Of a DNA stretch of 64,000 nucleotides, positions 34,457-43,745 are shown piece by piece. The translations under genes were made by a program, and so were the position numbers. This DNA is from Ophiura sarsii (taxonomy: Eukaryota > Echinodermata > Ophiuroidea > Amphilepidida > Ophiuridae), in the NCBI GenBank assembly GCA_035610835.1, contig CM069443.1:60281266-60345265 (forward strand), read 5' to 3'. Within the stretch, counting starts at the first letter, position 1, and each line of letters begins with the position of its first letter. The notes under the pieces were generated by a model. That model searched no databases, was not told the origin of the DNA, and saw nothing but the letters and a program-made list of their open reading frames with translations.

Positions 34457-35840
34457 TTTATGCATACATGATTAGACATAATTAAGAAATTACCTGGCAA
34501 CTGGAATTGAAGAAAAAAATAAAAAATAAAAATGAAGTTATTGCCCAAGATGTTGGTTTTATGCCCCTTTGACCTAACATATCTCGGCAACCGAATATCC
34601 GATTGAAATAAAAAAAGAAATCAGTTCCAGAATCGTCACACCAAGGTCTGAAACATATTTGATTTTAAAGGAAATCTAATATTTTGACTCGGCCAATAGA
34701 GCCACCTTAATAACAGGCAGAATAGAGTCATAATCAGAGAGACCCATGATCAGCTTGAAAATATCTATAGGCCTACTAGACATTGAATTTAAATTGATCA
34801 TGTCGGAAAATTCACTTATTACAGAAAATGTAATGAAACAATTTTACAAAGAGATATGATTGATTGACCGGCACGATAGATGTATATCTATAAGAGATTT
34901 TAAAACTAAAATGTGATCACTTGTACGAAATCCCTTTCTGAAACCGATTTGGTTTGATGGAATGATACCATTATTATCAATAAATGTATTGATATACGAT
35001 TACTAGTACATAAAACCAAACAGAACAACTTGCATGAATAACTAGACATTCACAGCAATACCCCTGTAATTCTTAGGGGTTGCCTTACTTGCCTTATCTC
35101 CTATCTTATGGATGGCAGTAAGGCTATATACTTAGCCTCCATGCTGAAGGAAAACTGCCATTTTTTTATGAATGACATTGAATAGATTAGCAAATGGTAT
35201 AACTGCGGCGAATCATCGAATACCATCCATACCTGCTGTTAAAATGTGATCACAAATGTTATGTTTTTGTGCCAGCTTCTATTTAAAATCGAGACACGTA
35301 TCACGATTTTAAGGATTTTTGTAACGGCCCCACCTTATTTGATATACCTATTAGTGACCTGTGACCTGATGTGCCTTGACGTGCAGCCTTAAAGGGGCAT
35401 TAAGAGATACGTATGGGAGTGCGGCCTCAATTATCCTGGAAATCAGGTTTTTTTGCATCAAAGTAATACTTAGGCATATACTAACTACCATCTGAAACAG
35501 TTTACCAACATTCGCCGTTGATCATATAAAATGTCATGGTTTTCTTAGTTTCAATCTGATCATATCGAAACTAGGTGCTGAATTCGGAAGTTATGCTATC
35601 GTTTTACTCACGGACTTTCACGGCAAATCTCAACACGGAAGTGCCGTTATTTGCTTATTTGGCATGAAGGTGATGTCGGAATTGTATGACATTTTGGATT
35701 TAGGCTATGTTGATGATTATCTTTACGTTATTCGCCCATTTAGTATATCGATACATCTCTCAATGCCCCTTTAATCATGTGAATAACTTTTGATTGTGTT
35801 ATAATATAAGCAAACTTGTTATTATTATGATGTTGAATAA
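34457..35840. repeat. 1.4-kb tandem duplication, copy 1
   Basis: Begins TTTTATGCATACATGATTAG and ends TTATTATGATGTTGAATAA. It is repeated head-to-tail at 35841-37247 with few differences. It contains a LINE RT fragment (about 34860-35190, minus strand) and a TTAA-flanked MITE. Confidence 0.85.
35393..35770. mobile_element. TTAA-flanked MITE, AGGGGCATT family, copy 1
   Basis: TTAA at 35389-35392 and 35771-35774. Left end AGGGGCATTAAGAGAT, right end inverse AGGGGCATTGAGAGAT. Non-coding, 378 bp. Confidence 0.8.
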
Positions 35841-36199
35841 TTTTATGCATACATGATTAGACATAATAAAGAAATTACCTGCAACTGGAATTAAAAAAAA
35901 TAAAGAAAATAAAAAGAAAGTTGTTGCCCAAGATGTTGGTTTTATGCCCCTTTGACCTAACATATCTCGGCAACCGAATGTCCGATTGAAATAAAAAAGA
36001 AATCAGTTCCAGAATCGTCACACCAAGGTCTGAAACATATTTGATTTTAAAGGAAATCTAATATTTTGACTCGGCCAATAGAGCCACCTTAATAACACGC
36101 AGAATAGAGTCATAATCAGAGAGACCCATGATCAGCTTGAAAATATCCATAGGCCTACTAGACATTGAATTTAAATTGATCATGTCGGAAAATTCACTT

Positions 36200-36560
36200 A
36201 TTACAGAAAATGTAATGAAACAATTTTACAAAGAGATATGATTGATTAACCGGCACGATAGATGTTTATCTATAAGAGATTTTAAAACTAAAATGTGATC
36301 ACTTGTACGAAATCCCTTTCTGAAACCGATTTGGTTTGATGGAATGATACCATTATCCTCAATAAATGTATTGATACGATTACGAGTACATAAAACCAAA
36401 CAGAACAACTTGCATGAATTATTAGACATGCACAGCAATACCCCTGTAATTCTTAGGGGTTGCCTTATCTCCTATCTTATGGATGGCAGTAAGGCTATAT
36501 ACTTAGCCTCCATGCTGAAGGAAAACTGCCATTCATTTAAGAATGACATTGAATAGATTA
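36200..36560 (-). mobile_element. LINE reverse transcriptase fragment
   Basis: The minus strand at 36438-36226 reads INTFIEDNGIIPSNQIGFRK followed by GFRTSDHILVLKSLIDKH, a clear LINE RT segment. The ORF is short and broken on both sides. The fragment at 37530-37915 belongs to the same orientation and lies 5' of it, so both may derive from one insertion. Confidence 0.8.
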
Positions 36561-36773
36561 GCAAATGGTATAACTGCGGCGAATCATCGAATACCATCCA
36601 TACCTGCTGTTAAAATGTGATCACAAATGTTATGTTTTTGTGCCAGCTTCTATTTAAAATAGAGACACGTATCACGATTTTAAGGATTTTTGAAACGGCC
36701 CCACCTTATTTGATATACATATTAGTGACCTGTGACCTGATGTGCCTTGACGTGCAGCCTTAAAGGGGCATTG

Positions 36774-37177
36774 AGAGATACGTATGGGAGTGCGGCCTTA
36801 ATTATCCTGGAAATCAGATTTTTTTGCATCAAAGTAATACTTAGGCATATACTAACTACCATCTGAAACAGTTTACCAACATTTTACCAACATCCGTTGA
36901 CCAACATCCGTTGACCAACATCCGTTGATCATATAAAATGTCATGGTTTTCTTAGTTTCGATCTGATCATATCGAAACTAGGTGCTGAATTCGGAAGTTA
37001 TGCTATCGTTTTACTCACGGACTTTCACGGCAAATCTCAACCCGGAAGTGCCGTTATTTGCTTATTTGGCATGAAGGCGATGTCGGAATTGTATGACATT
37101 TTGGATTTGGGCTATGTTGATGATTATCTTTAAGTTATTTGCTCATTTAGTATATCGATACATCTCTCAATGCCCCT
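36774..37177. mobile_element. TTAA-flanked MITE, AGGGGCATT family, copy 2
   Basis: TTAA at 36770-36773 and 37178-37181. Terminal AGGGGCATTGAGAGAT is perfect at both ends. It was duplicated together with its host segment. Confidence 0.8.
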
Positions 37178-37244
37178 TTAATCATATGAATAACTTTTGA
37201 TTGTGTTATAATATAAGCAAATTTGTCATTATTATGATGTTGAA

Positions 37245-37279
37245 TAAGGCGAAATTCTTTTCAAAAGAATTTCGCCTTA
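37245..37279. repeat. 35-nt perfect palindrome
   Basis: TAAGGCGAAATTCTTTT, a single C, then the exact reverse complement. It lies at the right border of the tandem duplication. Confidence 0.85.
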
Positions 37280-37529
37280 ACGTCTTTTAAACAATATATT
37301 TAGACCTAACGAGCACAAAACGGAATAAACCTAATTGTTTTATTTGCCTTAACGTATGTATTAACATAATTACTAAATGCATCCGAGTTACGAACGGATA
37401 ATAATTAATAAAATCCTCAAACGGTTATCATTAAGATGTATAATCATCAACGTTAAAAAGCGACTCCACCATTGCTATGAAATGGGGTATTAACTAGGTT
37501 TTCTCTTGTCACATAAATCCTCATCAATT

Positions 37530-37915
37530 GACAAAAAGGCTTTAGGATCCTTACTTTCAAAGTTATCTAACATCTTAAAGATATTATTACGAAAAGTATA
37601 GTTTTCTAAACATTTAACCACTTAAATATACCTTTTACGCATACTAATTCTATAACTATGCACTGATTCAATGTTTCTCGGCTGATTCTTAATCGTGATA
37701 ATGATCTCAAATTACAATCATCATCATACCATTTTTAGAAGTACGGCAGCTTGTTTTCTTACGAGTAGACTTCTCTTTTGAACCAGCCTTCTTACCAATG
37801 GATCTAATAATTTGTACAAATTATCGGCCCAAGAATCAACAGAAATGTCTGGTTGTGTTGATTGGATAATTAAAGAGTCAATAGCAGACTTAATCCCAGC
37901 AGAATTGACAGCACT
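37530..37915 (-). mobile_element. LINE fragment, endonuclease-RT linker region
   Basis: The minus strand from 37915 reads GSAVNSAGIKSAIDSLIIQS, then TQPDISVDSWADNLYKLLDP. This resembles the linker between endonuclease and RT in non-LTR elements. Frameshifts follow. It is upstream of, and in line with, the RT fragment at 36200-36560. Confidence 0.5.
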
Positions 37916-38643
37916 ACCCCATCAATGAATAACAGTTTGATCCATAATGTAGGGCTATTAAAGGCTTATACATTTTATTTGAGATATTACTCGACGTTGA
38001 ATATGACGAAAGTTATAATTTTGTTCCCTAATAAAGGACAATGACTGTTAATATTTTAAATTAGTATTCAATAAAACATCGAATGTCGGGCAAACCATAC
38101 ATTTTTGAAATCCTTGTGATCATTTACACCATCTTCGAGTTTTGCATTTTTCTTCGAAAAACGCTCCAGGAATCTCTAGTGGCACCCATTGGATTGAGAA
38201 TCAGCCTGTAAATCTGATCTTAAACTGTTACAAGTTTTTGAATGACTTTGTGTTGTAATAGAATAAGCTCAATACAACCAAGATAACTCGGTTTAGACTT
38301 CACCATGTACTGCAGATACTATTTTTCTACCAATTCTTGTGTTTTACCGTAGCAACGGTCACACTTTATAAATAGGCAGATCTGTGATTCAATATAGGTC
38401 AACCGTTCTTTTTCATGGCCATGGTTCAATATAGACCCGGCGTGCCAAGTGTTGCATATTTCATTATATGTAATACATGAAGTAAGATCAAGTTGGATAT
38501 AGGGATGTACAATAACCATGGCTGTGACCAAACATCAGCAACAAACTGTCAATTCAATAGCGATGCACCACTAGGATGTAGTGGGTTCAAATCCTACACC
38601 GAAGAATGCTTTTAAAGGGTCTGGATCATTCGGCTGGTGCTTG
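37916..38643. repeat. K7 downstream module
   Basis: Conserved KCTD downstream flank with GTGGGTTCAAATCCTAC at 38581-38597. Non-coding. Confidence 0.6.
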
Positions 38644-39255
38644 TTAGTCACGAATAAACCACATATGTGTTTGGTTTGGATTTGTCTTGTATTCGGGAAC
38701 ATCGTCGAGTCGGAAGCCCAAACTACGAATTGAGTACATGACTCTCGACAAAGTGACCCCTTTCTTTATCCAATTTCTGTCCACCTTTTTGAATTTCTCA
38801 ATAGGGAAACGGGTACCGATATGAAAATTCTGATCGAATATGGTGTGTAATTCTAGCAGTGTATCTGTAGGTACAAACACTTTCATCGAAATAAGTGTGT
38901 CGTCGTCAGCGTCAAATTCTGACTCAATGACAATATTTTCCGGCACAGGTTTCTTGCGTTTGCTCTGAACAGCTTCAATTAATTCTTGAAGTTGGTAGAA
39001 ACCAGCCTCTGCTTCTAGCAAATCATATTCCTTGAACCCATCTGGCAGTACAAGAGAGCGTCTGCGTAGAAAATCTAACACATAACGAAACATTTCACCA
39101 TTCGCGTCGATCCAGTAATTCCCCTCTTTATCTTTGGTTGTTTCCATGCGTCCACTAAACATGGCGCCTAACATTGAGTCAGGATAGTTGGTTAACGTTG
39201 ATCGACTCGTAGTATAGATGTATCCCCCGACGTTGATTTTTATGATATCAGCCAT
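38644..39255 (-). CDS. KCTD-like BTB/T1-domain protein, copy K7
   Basis: Intact single-exon gene of 203 residues, about ten shorter than K4. The BTB/T1 half (residues ~4-98) is nearly unchanged (NGEMFRYVLDFLRRRSLVLP is the main variant). The linker after QSKRK has lost the CAEKSAS segment present in the other copies, by an in-frame deletion. The next segment is distinctive (IESEFDADDDTLISMKVFVP, DTLLELHTIFDQNFHIGTRF). It shares IESEFDADD with K1, which suggests exchange between copies. The C-terminus returns to the family form GFRLDDVPEYKTNPNQTHMW. The start is fixed by MADIIK. A variant TATA-like word (CAGTATATT) lies ~111 bases upstream, and an FB1 arm plus a Harbinger-like MITE lie 0.6-1.1 kb upstream. 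Confidence 0.87.
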   Translation of the reverse strand: MADIIKINVGGYIYTTSRSTLTNYPDSMLGAMFSGRMETTKDKEGNYWIDANGEMFRYVLDFLRRRSLVLPDGFKEYDLLEAEAGFYQLQELIEAVQSKRKKPVPENIVIESEFDADDDTLISMKVFVPTDTLLELHTIFDQNFHIGTRFPIEKFKKVDRNWIKKGVTLSRVMYSIRSLGFRLDDVPEYKTNPNQTHMWFIRD

Positions 39256-39554
39256 ATTGTCACGATTTATTAGTGTTCAATCTTGATTTGGAGCTGAATT
39301 ATGGCTTCGATGAAAAAACCCGCTGTCAAAACACTCAAGCGTTATTTGCAGAAATAATCCGGGGAAAATATACTGCTATCATGTACTGCGTAAGCCTGTA
39401 AGAAGAATAGCAGTTCGTCACAGATTCACAGCACACGGAAGTCCGAGTCCTCGGAAGTGAAACACCCGGTGAAACACTCATGCAATATGGCCATTGCGTG
39501 ATTACTACATAGTATATGCAATATGGCCATTGCGTGATTACTATGTAGTATTGA

Positions 39555-39665
39555 GAAATATGTAGAACTGATCGGTCGCTGATGTCGGCAGACGCGAAGG
39601 GGAGGGGCCGAAGGCCCGTCGCGTACTAAGGCCGTGAGTGACCGATTCCAGTTCTAGAAATATGC
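39555..39665. repeat. GC-rich hairpin with GGGGCCGAAGGCCC core
   Basis: GAACTGATCGGTC on the left pairs with GACCGATTCCAGTTC on the right. The core GAGGGGCCGAAGGCCCGTCG stands out in AT-rich DNA. A related core occurs at 46804-46870. Just left, 39480-39545 is a short tandem duplication (GCAATATGGCCATTGCGTGA). Confidence 0.6.
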
Positions 39666-39853
39666 AGTTGTGCAGAGGAAAAGTAATCGGTGAACAATCT
39701 TGGATTTATGTAGCCCTGACTTATTCGCTTCCATGCGTATACCTACAAGTTTGCTTCTTTTTGACCCGGCGGGTGGGGCTGTAAGCATCCCCCCGTAAGC
39801 ATGCTGTAAGCATGTATTCATACTCTGAAGCATTTAAGTCCCATCCTACTTAA

Positions 39854-40378
39854 GGGAAGACGTCAAAACTCTACCGCCCGTTGACCGCCGGTTACAGGCG
39901 GTTCCGCTCGGTTCTTTTGAGGTCAAATGTTTTACTGGTTATATGAATATTCGCGCATGCAACACTGAACAACCGCCAGTTGACTTAATGCTGTAACCGG
40001 ACCAATTTACACTATCAATCTGTTACTTTGCGGTCATAATAGCTCTCTCTATAATCGTTCTATAAAAAAACCCACTCATAGACTTTCGGTATTGATTTTA
40101 AAAAGTTAATTGAGCTATAAACAGATTGAATAAGCCAACCCCAGCGAAAATCAATAGCTGTATTGTACTGGTTGTCAACTGAGACTTAAGTGCCCATTAC
40201 TTCAAGATGTTATTGCTCACGCGTGTGACGAGGCACTATCAACCGGTCGTGTTCACCAGAGTGTAACTATTTGACCTCATTATGTGTGTATATTATAACA
40301 GACGACACGTTTTGTGAGAACCGGGCGGAACCGGCCGTAACCGGTGGTTGCCGGGCGGTCGAGTTTTGACGTGATACC
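39854..40378. mobile_element. PIF/Harbinger-like MITE
   Basis: 525 bp. Left end ACGTCAAAACTCTACCGCCC and right end inverse ACGTCAAAACTCGACCGCCC, with similarity extending ~50 bases (GGTTACAGGCGGTTCCGC and GGTTACGGCCGGTTCCGC). TAA is present on both sides (39851-39853 and 40379-40381). Other FB1 copies read TACTTAACGA with a single TAA at this site. A 3-bp TAA target is typical of PIF/Harbinger elements. No transposase is seen. Confidence 0.78.
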
Positions 40379-40381
40379 TAA

Positions 40382-41455
40382 CGACATAGTGAGATAATAT
40401 ATCAGTATCATGTCGACATGGTCAGATAATTATTCTTACCATGTCGACTTAAAAATCTTAATGAGTCAATATTATTAAGGCGACTTCACAAAAAGTCGAT
40501 GTCGTCATTGCGAGATAGGGTATCTTGCCAAGTCGACTTTATAAAAAGTCGATCTTGTCATGGTAAGATACTATTACCTCGCCAATTCGACTTCACAAAA
40601 AGTAAATGTCGCCACAATGGTCCAAAATGGCGACATTTCCTTTTTGTGAAAATGGGAAGATATATTATCTTGCGAAGTCGACTTTACTAAAAAATATATT
40701 ATACAATAACAAACTAAAAGGTTTTCGCTCAAAATATTCGGTGATATAAATATGGTCACCTGCATGGGCGACTCGCCGACTCCTTTTATTAATGCATAAA
40801 TAAAGAATATAAATATTGTGAAGATTAAGTACGATTAAGCAATATACTCGTATATCCCACAAACATTGGACAAGTGGGATGGCACTTAGTTGCTTTTGTA
40901 GAGTTAACACATGCAATCTAGCTCACCATGACGATATCTACGTTTTGTGAAGTCGATTTGGCAAGATAATTTATATCGCCATGACGACTTAGACTATTTG
41001 TGAAGTCGACTTGGCAAGATAATATCTCGCCCTGACGACATAGACTCTTCTTCCTGACGACATCGACTCTTCTTGAAGTCGACTTGGCAAGATAATATAT
41101 ATCGCCATAACGACATAGACTAGTTGTGAAGTCGACTTGGCAAGATAATATCTCGCCCTGACGACATCGACTCTTCTTGAAGTCGACCTGGCAAGCTAAT
41201 ATATCTCGACATGACGAGATCGATTTTGTGTGAAGTCGACTTGGCAAGTATTACTTTCTCGCCATGACGACATCAACATTTTGTGAAGTCGACTTGGTAT
41301 CTTAAAGATAGTATATCTCACCATATCGACTTAATAAGGTTTTTAAGTTGACATGGTTAGACAAATTATCCGACTATTTCGAAAAAATACTGATAGTATG
41401 TCTACTTGTCAAGATATATTATCTCGCTATGTCGTCAAGTAGGATGCCACTTAGA
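40382..41455. mobile_element. FB1 element with both arms
   Basis: The left arm 40382-40700 (CGACATAGTGAGATAATATA, GTCGACATGGTCAGATAA, AAAAAGTCGATGTCGTCAT) faces the right arm 40915-41455, which has at least six inverted subrepeats (GAAGTCGACTTGGCAAGATA, CGCCCTGACGACATCGACTC) and ends TCAAGTAGGATGCCACTTAG. The ~210-bp interior is non-coding. This is the most complete FB1 copy. Confidence 0.82.
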
Positions 41456-41642
41456 TACTTCCGTAAATTCAAAACACCTCATTCAAAATAAAACACGAAA
41501 CATGGAAATGACTGGTGAGGGAAAGCTGTCTCACTGAAGGTAACAGCCGCTGTTAACGACAGTGATACCAATATCAAATTACTTTATTTTAAATCAATAC
41601 AAAAACATAAATATTGATGGATTGCTGTCTTCTGAAGATAGC

Positions 41643-42243
41643 ACCAGAATGATTTATATCATGTTTGAAAAAATAATAAAGATACAAAAACAACATTGCA
41701 GTCCGAGTCTAATGCCTGCAATATAGTAGTGAATATGTATCAAATTATATTTATCCATTATGATATGTATGGCATGACATTATTGAAAATCTGTGAAAAC
41801 CTGTTTTTCACCTTCAGAGTATTTCAATTAATAAAACTCAGATCAAACTTCATAACTGCCGCTTAAGAAAGTCTGATATAAATCACTCAAGCAGAAGAGT
41901 TTCCTCACACCATTCAAACATTGCTTCGTATAACATCACCAACCATTGATATCTATTAATTTTGTATTGGAAATTACAGGAGGACACAGAAAATTACCCG
42001 TATATCGTTGAAATTGAGCTTTTTGTCGACCATGGTCAATTATTTTATGCGTTTTAAAAGAGGTAATTTTATTCAAACTTGGAACTTACCATTATTACAC
42101 AAGAGTACGATTTTTGATATTCAAAATTCTTAAGAAAGCTAATTACACGTACATGTTTAGAAAGCACTTTGACCAATATCAATGGTATTCATAGCTAAGT
42201 AAATGCACCGTTCCCGAAATAAATCATTCTGGGACACCTTGTA
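41643..42243. mobile_element. GTGTCCC-end MITE copy
   Basis: Body as at 12388-12803. The right end AAATAAATCATTCTGGGACA is followed by CCTTGTA. The left terminal bases are worn (GCACCAGAATGATTTATATC). Non-coding. Confidence 0.65.
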
Positions 42244-42662
42244 TAACCACAGTCGACAGTCATACCAATATCAAATTAATTATTTCAAATCAAACCAAAA
42301 CATAGATACTGATGGATTGCTATCTTATGAAGATAGCAATTAGCAACACATATAACAACGGATAATAAACAAATATCAAATTACCATTAAACACAAAGAC
42401 ATGGAAATGACTGATAGCTGTCTACTTAAGATAGCAATAGCATCCACGCGGTAATGACAGTTATATCAAATGACAATATCAAATTACTTCATTTCAAATC
42501 TATTCAAAAACATTGATCATGATGATCATAGATTACTGTCTTCTGACGATAGCAGCAGATCTAATATATAATAGTCATAAACATACATGATAAAAGATGC
42601 CGTTTTAAACACGTTGATCAAATTAACATTACTGTCTACTGAAGATAGCAAAGGATTATGTG
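42244..42662. repeat. KCTD-unit module, copy of 3809-4240
   Basis: Repeats ATACCAATATCAAATTAATT, GATGGATTGCTATCTTATGA and GATGCCGTTTTAAACACGTT. Non-coding. Confidence 0.55.
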
Positions 42663-43110
42663 ATTAGGGACAACTTTCTTTTGATTGAATTCAGTGGAGT
42701 GATTTGAATGATCAATCTTTCTATCAATCACAAGGAGTGATTTTCAATCTTTTATGGCGATTGAAATTAGTGACAATTCTTTTCATATTGAATATTCAAT
42801 CGAGAGATTGATTTGCTTTGTTTTTCAAACTTTTGCCGACTGCAATTAGAGACAAATCCGTAACGATTGATATTTCTTTGAAAACGTTCACTTAAAAAAG
42901 TTTGAAAACTCATTCCATCTCAATTGGTAGTACAATACGGTAACAGTAACACTTGATTGGATGGTATATTATCAGTCTACAAAAGTGTAAAAGTAAATCC
43001 AAAAATCGTTTTCAATCTATTTTTCAATCTTTTTAGATTGACTCCTGTCATCAATCGCTAATAGATTGAAATATTTCAATCTGGCAATTTAAGAGAGATG
43101 CCTGTAATTT
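42663..43110. repeat. region dense in CAATC/GATTG words
   Basis: ATCAATC, TCAATCT, GATTGA and their inverses recur through the stretch (GATCAATCTTTCTATCAATC near 42710; TCATCAATCGCTAATAGATT near 43050). This gives multiple possible hairpins. No ends are found, and no gene. Confidence 0.4.
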
Positions 43111-43225
43111 ACATTTGAATGTCATGGGGTAGATTCAAATCATACACCGAAACAAGTTATTGTTCATGTTCTGGACCATTCAGCTGGTGTTTGTTAATGT
43201 TATTTTGTTTATTTGTAAAAACATT

Positions 43226-43580
43226 ATAGCATTGGCCGCTTTTTAGTTTAATTTGGAAAGTCGGCCTATGGCTATTTCTTATTATGCCCATGTAAATAAT
43301 AGGCCATATGCAAAATGGCCAAAATTCAAACTTCGGCTGTTTGCCTCAACGATAGAGTCAGTGTTGTTCTCACATGGATGCGAAGCATGGACCATTACTC
43401 TCAAGTTAAAGAAAGAGTTTGATGGCTGCTACACAAGAATGCTGAGAGCAGTATTCAATAGCAACTGGAAACAACCGAATGTCATATCAAATACCCGACT
43501 GTATGGAGACCTCCCCAAAATAAGCCAGAAGATCTGAAGAGACGAAACAGATGTTTCTGTCTTTGTTGTTTGAGCTGCTA
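43226..43580 (+). mobile_element. LINE reverse transcriptase C-terminal fragment
   Basis: The plus strand reads SVLFSHGCEAWTITLKLKKE, FDGCYTRMLRAVFN and ISNTRLYGDLPKISQKI, the well-known segment after the RT domain of non-LTR elements (GCEAWT..YTRMLR..LYGDLP). A TGA and a frameshift follow at 43536, after which KRRNR is readable in another frame. It is inserted between the K8 downstream flank (43110-43200) and the K8 remnant. Confidence 0.85.
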
Positions 43581-43675
43581 GTTATACTCACGTTACCAGC
43601 AATGTACGAAATAGTTTGCCCATTTAGTGCTTACTTTTAATATTTATCATTGTAACACTTTTACTTTATTTAATA

Positions 43676-43729
43676 GTCACGAATAAACCACATGTGGGTT
43701 TGGTTTTTATTTTTCCTGTATTTAGGCAT
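43676..43729 (-). pseudogene. KCTD-like gene remnant K8
   Basis: 18 codons on the minus strand, MPKYRKNKNQTHMWFIRD, equal the family C-terminus. They are joined directly to a scrap of the gene's 5' flank (ATCACGATTTATT at 43734-43746). All of the gene between is deleted. One further codon precedes a stop. Array A begins in the same bases, so the deletion breakpoint and the array border coincide. Confidence 0.8.
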
Positions 43730-43745
43730 AGCATCACGATTTATT

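Larger units (their letters stand above)
35841..37247. repeat. 1.4-kb tandem duplication, copy 2
   Basis: Same content as 34457-35840. It differs by scattered substitutions and by a short expansion of CCAACATCCGTTGA units at about 36890-36930. Confidence 0.85.
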
